Of a DNA stretch of 64,000 nucleotides, positions 46,432-57,156 are shown in pieces. A program made the position numbers and the translations under genes. This DNA is from Lepidodermella squamata (taxonomy: Eukaryota > Gastrotricha). The notes beneath the pieces were generated by a model that made no database searches, was not told the DNA's origin, and saw nothing but the letters and a program-made list of their open reading frames with translations. The stretch lies in NCBI GenBank assembly GCA_047495785.1, contig JBLDXI010000009.1, positions 3,782,001 to 3,846,000 on the forward strand, written 5' to 3'. The first letter of the stretch is position 1. Each line of letters opens with the position of its first letter.

Positions 46432-48518
46432 TCAAGCTGCTAGCGTTGGTTGTTTTGTTTCGTTGTGCTTTTTCAGCGCGTTTTGCATCAGCGCACACGC
46501 TTCGAGAATCGACGTTCGATCGCGGTAACGACGCGCGATTTCGTCAACAGTTTCCGATGCTTTGTCGCAATTTGCGAATTCGGCGACTAAATCGTTGTGG
46601 TAGGACAGAGCCGCCAGTATTTGTGCGCACGATTCAACAACACTTCCATGATCGGCGTGGTTTTGATATGCGTTCAAAATAACACCCAGTAATCCGATAT
46701 CTTGGTCAGGCGTGTCGGCGGTTGGTATCAGCAACATTGCCAAGGCGCATTCTGCACTTGGGGCGACAAGAGAGCTCAAAATAGTGCATGAAAGTTGCGT
46801 TATTTCAGGATCTTCGTAATATTTCACCAATGTTAACGCAACTTTTTCAAATGCCTTTGAACTTAGGAATAATTTCGGACTTTCTTGCTCCATCGCCAGG
46901 CAAACCATAGCAGCTAAAGCGCACCTCTTTAGGTGCAGATCCGGTTTTTCGAGACATTCAACCAATGGCGGGAGGGCGTTAGCATGCAATGCGACGTTAG
47001 CCATGCTATCGGCAACCGATAGTCGGAAAAGAGCTTGGCAAATCGAAGATAAAACGTGACAGTAGTCATTGCCGTCGTTTTTAGCCAGCTGTTGGCGAAT
47101 GCCATCGACCAACACGGGTATGATTCCACAGGATATCAGGCGATGAGCTACTCGAGAATCTTCCGCTAGCGTTGCGAAGAAATCAGATACCGCGATAATA
47201 ACGTCCGGGGCATGAGCATTCAGCGAGAATATCCGCAATGAGTACGAGAATAAGCTTTCAGAGAGGAGTCGGACGAATAATTGAGGCTCGACGCTAAATC
47301 GCAGCTTTTGCAAAAACCGAAAAGTCGTTATTTGCACATCCCTAAAAACGGAAATGTAAATTTTTCCGATAATAAACTTGTTAAGATTATTACGGTGAAG
47401 CAGCTGCCGAATCTAAAATGTTCATCAAGAGAGGAGCGTCAACTGCAGCGATTGCGTGAGGAGTTTGTGAAAAAATGCGAGCGAGTTCACCAAGCGCAGC
47501 TTGGAGGCAATCAGCATAATTCCTGAAAACCCGAAATTTCAAGATATTAATGATCAATATAATTTTTCTAACCTGTGGGAATCCATGTAGGATAGAATGC
47601 CTGGAACACCAAGTTCAGCCGGAACCCGAATTCTTGCATGAGGCCAGTTTTGCAATGGAGTTGGCGGTGCATTGCGAGATCCAATAGACTGCAATGCGTC
47701 CCTCAAATATGGCAGCTGAGCAACCAATTTCAGCAGAGGCTCGGTTGATTCAATCAGTCGACGGACAGCTTCCAACAAATCAGCCGAATAGACATGCTGG
47801 TCGTAAAGTATAATTAGCCTACGACAACTTCAAATGCAATTTTAATATATACCCCATGATCGAGTCCAGGCTTCAACAGCTCCATCATCAATTTTCCTAT
47901 ACTGTGAATGTCTTCCAACTCTCCGATGCTTATCTGAGGTTTAGGTGCATTCTTGCTACCAGCAATCTTGCGGTTTTTACGATACAGCAACGCATTTACC
48001 GGTAGGGCATCTCCAAGGATAGCGTTCTCGGATTCGCCAAAATATATGTTAGACATTTTGATGTTGTTATGAGCTTGGCCTTCGTGATTGTGAACACTGA
48101 TAAGAGCATCGATCAACTGCGCCATCCACTTTCTAACTTTCACTTCACTAAATGCAACTTTGCCAAGTTTGTAGATGTAATCAGACAGACTTCCGCCTCT
48201 TTGAAAATCAGACACTACAGCAATATATAACGCGCTTTCCGACTGGTCCCAGTGAAGGAACATATCTCGGTATCCAAGCAAAGATTGATGGCGAATAGAA
48301 TTGAATTTGTTCAGGTCTTTCATAAGATCTTAATTGTTTGCACAAATTAGAGTTTTGATAATTATATCATATAAAGAATTACCTGTTGCATGAGGATGAT
48401 CAATGCATTCCAACATTTTCAGAACGCATGGGTCCTGGTACATGTCATTCGTGTTGACCAGGAATATCTTTTCGTTGTTCAGAGACGGCAGAGCTTCTCG
48501 ACCTTGGTACTTATCCAT
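46432..48518 (-). CDS. STKLD1/SgK071-like pseudokinase with armadillo-type repeats
   Basis: Five exons, complement(48383-48518, 47853-48328, 47573-47796, 47394-47522, 46432-47341), join in phase to 624 aa. The N-terminal about 200 residues follow a protein-kinase C-lobe (LYIAVVSDFQRGGSLSDYI, then KWMAQLIDALISVHN), but catalytic motifs are altered: HRDxKxxN reads HNNIKMSN (residues 132-139), so the catalytic Asp is Asn, and DFG reads DAL (152-154). No glycine loop or VAIK lysine is recognisable. The C-terminal about 380 residues are helical ARM/HEAT-like repeats (CHVLSSICQALFRLSVADSM, RCALAAMVCLAMEQ, LSCTILSSLVAPSAECALAM). This kinase-plus-ARM layout and length match vertebrate STKLD1 (680 aa). 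It is probably a catalytically dead scaffold. The acceptor of exon 3 (TTTACGACCAG) was chosen because it alone keeps the frame. Confidence 0.75.
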
Positions 48519-49616
48519 TGTCGGATCGGCAAAAAGTTTCTGCTAATGTCTAAATTTGATCGATTTCAAAAGCCTTAAAGGATACAGTAAATTAGGTATG
48601 AAGAGTTAAGAGCACTTCGACCATCCCTGAGGATTACGGCCGCTCACAAGAAGAGGAAACCAAAATAAAATCAGTGAATACTTCCAGCTGTCACGGTTTA
48701 AAGTAATTCCTCTAAGTCGCATCAGATTATTCGTATCGACAAAACTATCAGGTACAAGGAAAAGACACATAAATTGAGCTAACTACATGAATTCGTTCAA
48801 GTTAATTCTGTCTTTCGAGATCGCTTTCGGTAGAATAATCTGGCATTTTTCCGGGTGCTTCTTGCCGATTTGATCCGTGTTAATCCGTAATTCGGTATCC
48901 ACGTTAGAAGCTCGAAGTTGAAGTCGCATAATTAGCCAGATACATTAAGCCCTGAGAGTGATTTGACATGAAACACTGATGAACTTCCCAAGACTGGCAA
49001 CTTCAGCGTCGTTGTTACGGCAACAAGCAATAATTTAATTTCGTAAAACAATTAGGTAACTCAAATTAAAAACATTTTAATTTTAATTTATTAATAGGTG
49101 TGACAGTCGTTTGTGCTTCACGTGATTCTAATGAGCGGGGACATGTGAAAGTGACAAAACCGCGTGAATGCCGGGTCATCTAGGCATCAGCGTGCGACGA
49201 CTTTTCAAATAAACCAGATTAGCGTGACGGAGTGTAGTCTCTCGACACCGACTAGACACTCGCCACCAAGACTATTTGTAAATTAGCGGATGGGTTCGAC
49301 GAGTTAACATGCATTAATTGGCGCAAAATAACGATGAAACTATTAAGTTTGAAGGTTGAACTTAGAAGATGCAGCAAATTGAACAAGGAGTTGTGGAATC
49401 CATGATAGGTTTATCCTATTCATGGTCTATAATCTGTGACTGATGAAATTCGTGTCTATCTAGTATGCTTCTATCACTCAGTAATTTTTTAATGGTTTTT
49501 TTGTCGTGCGTACTGACCTACCTTGTACCTTGTGAACTACTTAGTGTCTTTCGAAATTCCTTGATCGTGTACACTTTCCCAATCACCATTCCTCAATAAT
49601 ATTTTCAAATGATTTT
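48519..49616. other. Divergent intergenic region before aralar
   Basis: About 1.1 kb between two genes transcribed away from each other; it should hold both promoters. No exon, repeat or RNA gene was recognised. Confidence 0.4.
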
Positions 49617-49618
49617 AG
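49617..49618 (+). promoter_or_regulatory. Candidate leader or trans-splice acceptor of aralar
   Basis: TTCAAATGATTTTAG ends here. Splicing at this AG removes the upstream in-frame ATG (49607) and leaves a 32-nt leader before the ATG at 49651. This decides the start used for the carrier. Confidence 0.5.
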
Positions 49619-49650
49619 AGTTCTTGTTTCTTCTCGCTTTTGCTGTTGGA

Positions 49651-51916
49651 ATGTCAGTCGTGGGAACTGAGGAACGGCAAAGGCTGTCTGCCATTTTTGA
49701 GAAGGTGGGTTTTATTACTTCATGATTACGTTCTATAACTTGATTTATATTAAAACTTTCAGTATGCTACCGCGGCGAAAGGAAATGAAAAATTTCTTTC
49801 CTACAAAGACTTTTTCGTCGACTTCTTGAAACTGTTTCCTTATCGTGATTACGATGAGCAGACTCTTGATCTCTTGGGCCGTGCTGTTTCTCGCAGTCGG
49901 GATGGGCTAATCTCATTTGACGACTTCTGCTCATTTGAGAAAGTGCTGAAATCTCCCGATGTACTTTACCGTCTTGCATTTCTATTATTTGACCGTGATG
50001 GTTCCGGTCAAGTTACTTATGGTATGTATGTTTCTCAAAACCATTGTTCTTTCTGAAACGTTCGGTTCCAGAGAACTTCCGTGCGGTTATGACCCATACT
50101 GCGTCTATTCAGAAAGTTCCGTATAACTTCGACTCGAACTACCTGAACTCGTACTTCGGCAACAACAAAAAGAAAACTGTTTCTTATGCTGAGCTCTCCC
50201 AGTTGCTCTACGACTTCAGACGTGAACATGCTGCCCAGGCGTTCAGGAAGTTCGATGGCTCCGGAAATGGCCGTATCTCAGTAGCAGAGTTTCGCGATAT
50301 TATCATCAATATGCGTTCGGATATCTTGACTCCTTTCATGGAGAACAATCTGGGAAACGTTAGTTTGAAATGTATGATATCTTATAAATTGCTAACGGCA
50401 AATCTGTCTTATTTAGTTGGAAGAACCGCAGCGCCACAACTCTGTCAGCTTTGGCTATTTTTCGGCATTTTGTCGTCTCTTCACTGAGATGGAACTCGTT
50501 AAAAAGATGTGCTTGGCCGCTGCAGCGAACTCCGGTGGACTTGGAGATGCACGAACTCGGGAAATTACTCATGAAGAATTTATGCACGAATCACTTAATC
50601 ACAACATCCAGATTACACCAATGGAGACGCAGATATTATTTCAACTCGCATCTCTCATTCGACCAAACGGTCGTTTGGCATATTCTGATCTGGAAGTCAT
50701 CGCTCCTTATGCACCTAACTATTGGTCCGCGCCTATTTTGAAACCTCTACCCAAAGATGACGAAGATCGCAATATGAGCTTTGGCATGCACGTTCTGGAA
50801 CACATGTATCGTTTCGCCCTCGGCTCAGTAGCCGGCGCGTGTGGTGCCACAGCGGTCTACCCGATCGATTTGGTTAAAACTCGTATGCAAAATCAGCGTT
50901 CGACCGGCTCTTACGTCGGCGAGTTGATGTACAAGAACAGCATGGATTGCTTCAAGAAAGTCATTCGATTTGAAGGAGTTTTCGGTCTTTATCGTGGTTT
51001 AGCTCCTCAGCTTGTCGGTGTTGCCCCAGAAAAAGCTATCAAGCTCACTGTTAACGATGCAGTTCGCGATTTTTTCAAGCAAAAAGACGGCTCAATCTCG
51101 TTTGGCGCTGAAGTATTTGCCGGATGTGCTGCTGGTGGTTCCCAAGTTATCTTCACAAACCCTCTTGGTAGGCTTTCCGAGTTGAAGTTTTTTCCTCGAT
51201 TTCTTAACCTTTTTTTTATAGAAATTGTCAAGATTCGCTTGCAAGTTGCTGGTGAGATTACCACTGCCAAGCGACCGTCTGCCTTGGCTGTTGTGAAGGA
51301 ACTCGGTCCGATCGGGTTGTACAAGGGAGCAAAAGCGTGTTTCTTGCGTGATATTCCCTTCTCTGGCATCTATTTCCCTTTCTACGCCCACCTTAAAAAA
51401 TGGTTTGCCGACGAAAAAGGCTACAACACCCCGCTTCAAATGTTGTGCGCTGCGACAATCGCTGGTGTCCCGGCCGCTTCTCTCGTCACCCCGGCCGACG
51501 TCATTAAAACCCGCCTTCAGGTCCAGGCTCGGAAGGGTCAAACTACGTACAACGGCTTGGTCGATTGCGCGAGGAAAATCTGGGCGGAAGAGGGTGGTCG
51601 TGCTTTCTGGAAGGGCGCCGGAGCGCGTGTTTTGCGCTCTTCGCCTCAATTCGGTGTCACCCTGCTCACTTATGAACTTCTTCAAAGGTTATTCAACGTT
51701 GACTTCGGAGCTGGTGCTCATAACACGCAGCATCTTCAACTCTCACCCGCCGAGGCAGAGCAACGGGTTCTAGCTGGAACAGCCATGCAAAAAGTACAGG
51801 GCGAGCCCAATGACGACCACATCGGCGGTTATCGTTTCGCTGTAGCCGCGTTCACTGGTTTGGAGCGTCGCTTCGGCTTGATTCTGCCCAAGTACAAAGA
51901 AACGTCTGCAAAATAA
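49651..51916 (+). CDS. Mitochondrial calcium-binding aspartate/glutamate carrier (aralar/citrin, SLC25A12/13)
   Basis: Five exons (49651-49704, 49763-50021, 50072-50358, 50417-51167, 51222-51916) join in phase to 681 aa, close to the human carriers (about 675). The N-terminal half has EF-hand-like units ([28 protein letters not shown]) that sense Ca2+ in the intermembrane space. The C-terminal half has three mitochondrial-carrier repeats with the signatures [22 protein letters not shown] and [11 protein letters not shown]. It exchanges matrix aspartate for cytosolic glutamate plus a proton and feeds the malate-aspartate shuttle. I start at [12 protein letters not shown]. An in-frame ATG 44 nt upstream (49607) would add a hydrophobic MILEFLFLLAFAVG segment that looks like a secretory signal and is probably removed by splicing. 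AATAAA occurs about 25 nt after the stop. Confidence 0.95.
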
Positions 51917-52403
51917 CAAAAGCGAGAGACATTTTGATGAAATAAATATTGATTAGCTGTCCATCATTTCAAAAACCATTTATAGTCTAGCTGTGTGCGA
52001 TAGCTGTATTTTATTGTGTTTTTTTCGGGTCGTGAATTTATAACTCATCCTCCGGTGTTCGTGAAAAACAACCTAAATCCGCTGCCGATGACGTTATTAT
52101 TAGTTGACGAATGCCTCATTGAATTTATGTCATCATAGCCAAATAATCACATCGCGTCTCTCAATTATTGTAATTTGGCAACGGACTATTTTACTGCTTG
52201 AGTGAAAATAGTTTCAATCGACCTAGTTTTCTTCCATTACCTAACACCCGTTTGAGCGGTACATGATTTTTGTCTTACCGCGAGTCGTTTTTCGTTTCTC
52301 ATTTAAAAATATTTTCGAGTCGAAATAAAAAAGAAAATTGCGATTTCAATTTTTATTTCAATAAAATTACAAAAACGGTTATAAATGAAAGCAGCTGAGA
52401 TAA
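51917..52403. other. Convergent intergenic region aralar / BUD13
   Basis: About 490 bp between two 3' ends. The aralar poly(A) signal lies near 51940. No other feature is supported. Confidence 0.45.
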
Positions 52404-53476
52404 TCACCAATCCTCGACGGACCAAATAAATGCCTCCTCCCGAACTGTTTTTCGATCAGCCATTTTGAGGAAGAGCTCCCGCTCGAACCCGCTACTTCGA
52501 TCAACACCGTCCCATCTTGTGCCAGGAGGTATATTGAAGCGGTTAGGGGGCCCTCTATGCGGCCTCGCTGGTTTTTCTGCGCTCGAACCTTCGCAATCAT
52601 CGTATTTCTTGCTCTTGCCCTTAGTGAAGGCCAGCATTGGGTCTCCTATTCGGTCCTTTTCACGAAGCATCTGTAAAACAATCAAAGCATTAGGAGTTAA
52701 TTCAATGCGTTAGCAGAGTGCAAACTTTTTCGAGGTCTTCATCGTCAGCGTACCGAGCTAGTGGCTTCGACATTTCTTTGAATGCCTCCTCCGCTCGCTC
52801 TTTTTGCTGAGCAATTTGCGCCAGACCCTTAGACCATTCCGAATACTTTTCCTGGCGCTCCTCTTCTTTCGATCTTTTCTCAGCAGCCTCTTCTTCTTTC
52901 CTCTTCATTTTCGTGCTTTTTCTCACATCCGGGAGTACGACGATTCCAGCCGTTGACTCTTCTTTAATTTCTTCTTTGATAGCAACAGGTTTTGAGACCA
53001 CCTGCGTTGAACTGGAGCTCGATCGGCGCTTGTATGCCTAGAAATTTATTTCAGCTAATGATAATTCAATGTGACACAATTAACCGTCTTACCTCTTCTT
53101 TGATCAAAAGGCTTCGATCGCCGTCATCTCCAACACTTTTCCATTTGCCTGAAGATGAAAATTTCTCCAGAATTTGAACTTCCTCAGGTCGCTCGTCGAT
53201 AACAGCCGCTATGGTTGGTTTGAAGCTAACTTCATCCGGATCACTGGCATCATCGTGATCGTCGAACACATTGGCTGATTGCTTTTTCGGAAAATCTGTG
53301 GCTGATAAACTGTCATCCGCGTCATCATCGACTACTTTAACACGACTTCCTGCGATTGTGGGCTTTTTCTTCTTGATCTTTTTCTGCTTATCACTTGAAC
53401 CAGAATCGCCGCCTGATAGATACTTTTTCAAGTAATCTGCTTTTGATAGCGGTGCGCTTGATTTACCACCGGACAT
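52404..53476 (-). CDS. bud-13: BUD13 homologue (RES complex / spliceosome)
   Basis: Three exons, complement(53093-53476, 52726-53037, 52404-52670), join in phase to 320 aa. The N-terminus is typical: [14 protein letters not shown], then a Lys-rich patch and VVDDDADD, and [18 protein letters not shown]. The C-terminal core is diagnostic: [20 protein letters not shown], then [14 protein letters not shown] and a terminal WSVEDW. BUD13, with SNIP1/Pml1 and RBMX2/Ist3, forms the retention-and-splicing complex that helps splice weak introns and holds back pre-mRNA. The protein is about half the human length (619) because the RS/HDSD-type repeat region in the middle is missing. The middle exon is a charged coiled coil ([20 protein letters not shown]). 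It lies 236 bp after the NACA stop on the same strand. Confidence 0.93.
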
Positions 53477-53484
53477 TTAAAAGT

Positions 53485-53492
53485 CTATTTTA
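53485..53492 (-). promoter_or_regulatory. Candidate trans-splice acceptor of BUD13
   Basis: An AAAATAG ends 8 nt before the BUD13 ATG, in the 236-bp gap after the NACA stop. The polypyrimidine tract is weak. Inferred. Confidence 0.3.
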
Positions 53493-53712
53493 GTTAAAAC
53501 AACAGTTAAACTCGCGAAGAGCTAAAATAGGGATTGGTCATTTATTGCATATTTCGCACTATAATTTGCTTTGTTATTGCAACTCAGCAGCATCATATTA
53601 CAATGGAAACAATGAAACACTCTGCGAAACTGAGCCATTGTTTTTTTAAGGAAATACTTGATCCGCCACCAATTCTAACTAGCTCATCATGGTGCTCGCT
53701 TGAAGCTACAGA

Positions 53713-54446
<734 letters not shown>

Positions 54447-55498
54447 GGTTCGGTAAATAGAATTTAGAAGCACGAAGCGACTAAAAATGTAAAGCAATTG
54501 ATTCACTGAATGAACAGGGAAGAAGTGTGAATGAATGACTAATGCAAGACAGCACTTTGAAGAAAACGAACACCAACAATTATTGAATCCGAGAATTGAA
54601 GGCAGAAAGCAGTTTAAAATTTCAAATTTCCCGCTAGCCGCATCAAAGTGAGAAGAACATATGCGCCAAATCTTAAATCTCTCACGCAGCACGACGACGC
54701 GCACGGTTGTCTTTAAGATGGGGCGGGATAGTACTCCCAAATCCACAGAAACAGGAGAAAAAAACAACCAAGTCGGACGACTCACCCGTTTTCGGGTGCG
54801 AGATCGTGGGAGAGATCAGCTGAACAGATCGTAAAAAACGGTGATAAAATTTTTTCTCAAATTTCACTGAGAAAATAAAATTAACTTTAATTTTGCATAA
54901 TATTTAGGAATATTCACGTATTTATTAGCCGCAGGTATTACTCCTCGAAAGAAGCGGTCAGTCCTCGGCCCGAGGTTGGCATTCGCATGCCACTTGCAAA
55001 AATTTCCTGAGGTTGCACCCTAAATTTTTTACACATTCTTGAACAAGGCTATGAGTGAGAGCAGCCTGTAAAGTTTTATGACATTTCGCCACAGATTCAC
55101 TTTAAAAAATGATGGTTTAGAATTGAGATTTGCAGTTGGACGTGACTTTTCTGGTACCCGATTGATGGTCGATGCAGCAGAAATGTCATTCCTTTAATCA
55201 GACTGCATGCTGCATGGAGCGTTGCGCATGCAGTGTTAATGTATTAGTGGTTTGCTTGTATAATTAGAAAACCAAGTTACTTGGTCCGTGAAACACCCAA
55301 CGGAACCTAGCAGCGTGTTTTCATCAGCACTAACTTCCACTTGTCCTGGAAGTCTCATCATTTGTTATGGATTGTTATGGACCAATACTAGTCGGTAGAA
55401 ACAAAAATTACACTTGCATCACCTTCCGTTGGCGTGCTGCCAACTTTTGCTGCTAAGTTCAGCTTTTACACTGTAAAAAGGGTGCATCGATTTGGGAC

Positions 55499-55665
55499 CC
55501 CATTTGTTATATCTGACAGCAGCGCATAACAAACGTGAGAATTTGTTATATAACGTAACAAATGACGCTGATTACGATGGTGCTTTTTATTTTTTCATCA
55601 GCATCACCTGGACAGGTGTGGATCGAAAAAACCAGGTAAGGTGGCTTACCTGAGCAGGTAGGGTG
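55499..55665 (+). repeat. Diverged duplicated segment, copy A
   Basis: Begins CATTTGTTATATCTGACAGC and runs through CATCAGCATCACCTGGACAG to AAAACCAGGTAAGGTGGCTTA. The copy at 56028-56185 keeps the same order of words with many substitutions and small indels. Class unknown; possibly subterminal sequence of a transposon. Confidence 0.55.
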
Positions 55666-56027
55666 CGTCCCATGACCTCGAGAGTCATTTTTTCGGATTC
55701 TCCGTCGTAAATTACTGGTATTCACAAAATCTTATGAAATTCTGATACACATAACTCACGAAATGAGAAATACAATGATATTACACAGAGTTGCAATTTC
55801 AGTGATTTGTTGATGTCAGTCTATAATGAGAGTTACTCGCTTGAAAGCGGAAACTTGGATTCTTCAACATTGCACCGTGTGTCTAATAATGAGTGCAATA
55901 GGGTAAAAAATGATGCAGAATTCAACCGTGCTATTGTCTAATCAATAAAACTTATTTCTACGTGGCTAATTGATCACGTGACCTAGAGCCGCTTAATCAA
56001 GTTCCTGATGGGTGCGAATTTAATTAT

Positions 56028-56185
56028 TTTACCATATTTGTTATAACTGTCAGCACATCATAAAAAACATGGGATTTTGTCCAATAAGGTAAGAAGTGGC
56101 GCTGAAAACGCTGGTGATGTTCATTTTACTATCAGCACCTTCTTGACAGGTGAGGATTGCCAAGAAAAGGTAAGGTGTCTTATTC
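56028..56185 (+). repeat. Diverged duplicated segment, copy B
   Basis: Contains CATATTTGTTATAACTGTCAGC, CTATCAGCACCTTCTTGACAG and AAAAGGTAAGGTGTCTTA in the same order as copy A about 530 bp upstream. Confidence 0.55.
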
Positions 56186-57156
56186 CAGCGAGCATGATAA
56201 TGAGACTATTCTGTATTCAGTTCAAGGCAATGTTATTGGATTTTATTAAATTGATGAAAGTTATGAGGTTCTACTGTTGTTCTAAATGTTGCTCTGATGT
56301 CCTGAAAGAAGCCAAGTGGGCCTTAGGCGTGTTTTGTTTCTATTACCGTCGAAGCTGAATTTCCGAATTTCCATAATCCGTCGAATTTTCCATGATGTAA
56401 TGGCTAAAATTTGTTGACGAATTTCGTAATATCAATGCATGCCTTTCTATGATTTCCAAAATGACTGCACACGACTGTACAAGAAAACTCCTTTAAGCGA
56501 ACTGAAACATCTGTTTATTTCTCTATCACCTATTTATTTATTTATCTTCCAAAATCTCAAATTGAAATCGAAGGTCAAACAAAAGTTGGCAATTAATCTG
56601 AAATTGATGAGCAAGAAATATAAGAAATTCGAGGTAAATAATGTGAGTATAGGCAAACATCTTTGAAATATAGGTATATTAATTTTCGTATCAGAATATA
56701 CGATAGCATTCGCTATTCTTAAGTATTCCAAAATTTAAGAGTATCAATACACAAATTGAACAATGATTCCTCGAAGAAGTTAACGAATATTATTGACTTT
56801 CTCGCACGAAAAGGTCATATTAACAGTAATAAGCAACATCATCAGCGAGGATAATATGTTGTTTGGGCATAGTAACAGTCGGTTTGGGGCATTGGTGAAA
56901 CCTCAACAATTTCAAATATACACGGCGAGAAAGGCACAACTGAAGTCGAAAACAATGAAAAATAATCAGTCAAACTGAACAAGTTCAAATATATATAGCA
57001 ACGAAGGCACAATTGAATTCGAAAAGAAAAGAAGAAATAAGGACTTGTGATAAAAATTGGAAGGTTACAGCTTCAAGAATTAATATTCATGTACCGAGTA
57101 TCAGTAATAATATTCATCGAATAACAAGCAATTCACAGGAATCAGAAACGTGCTAG

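Larger units (their letters stand above)
54447..57156. other. Gene-poor region with diverged repeats
   Basis: About 2.7 kb with no supported gene. It carries the NACA promoter side, two related repeat copies (annotated separately) and, next to 57157, the presumable 3' UTR of the transposase-like gene. Transposon ends for that gene were looked for here and not found. Confidence 0.4.
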
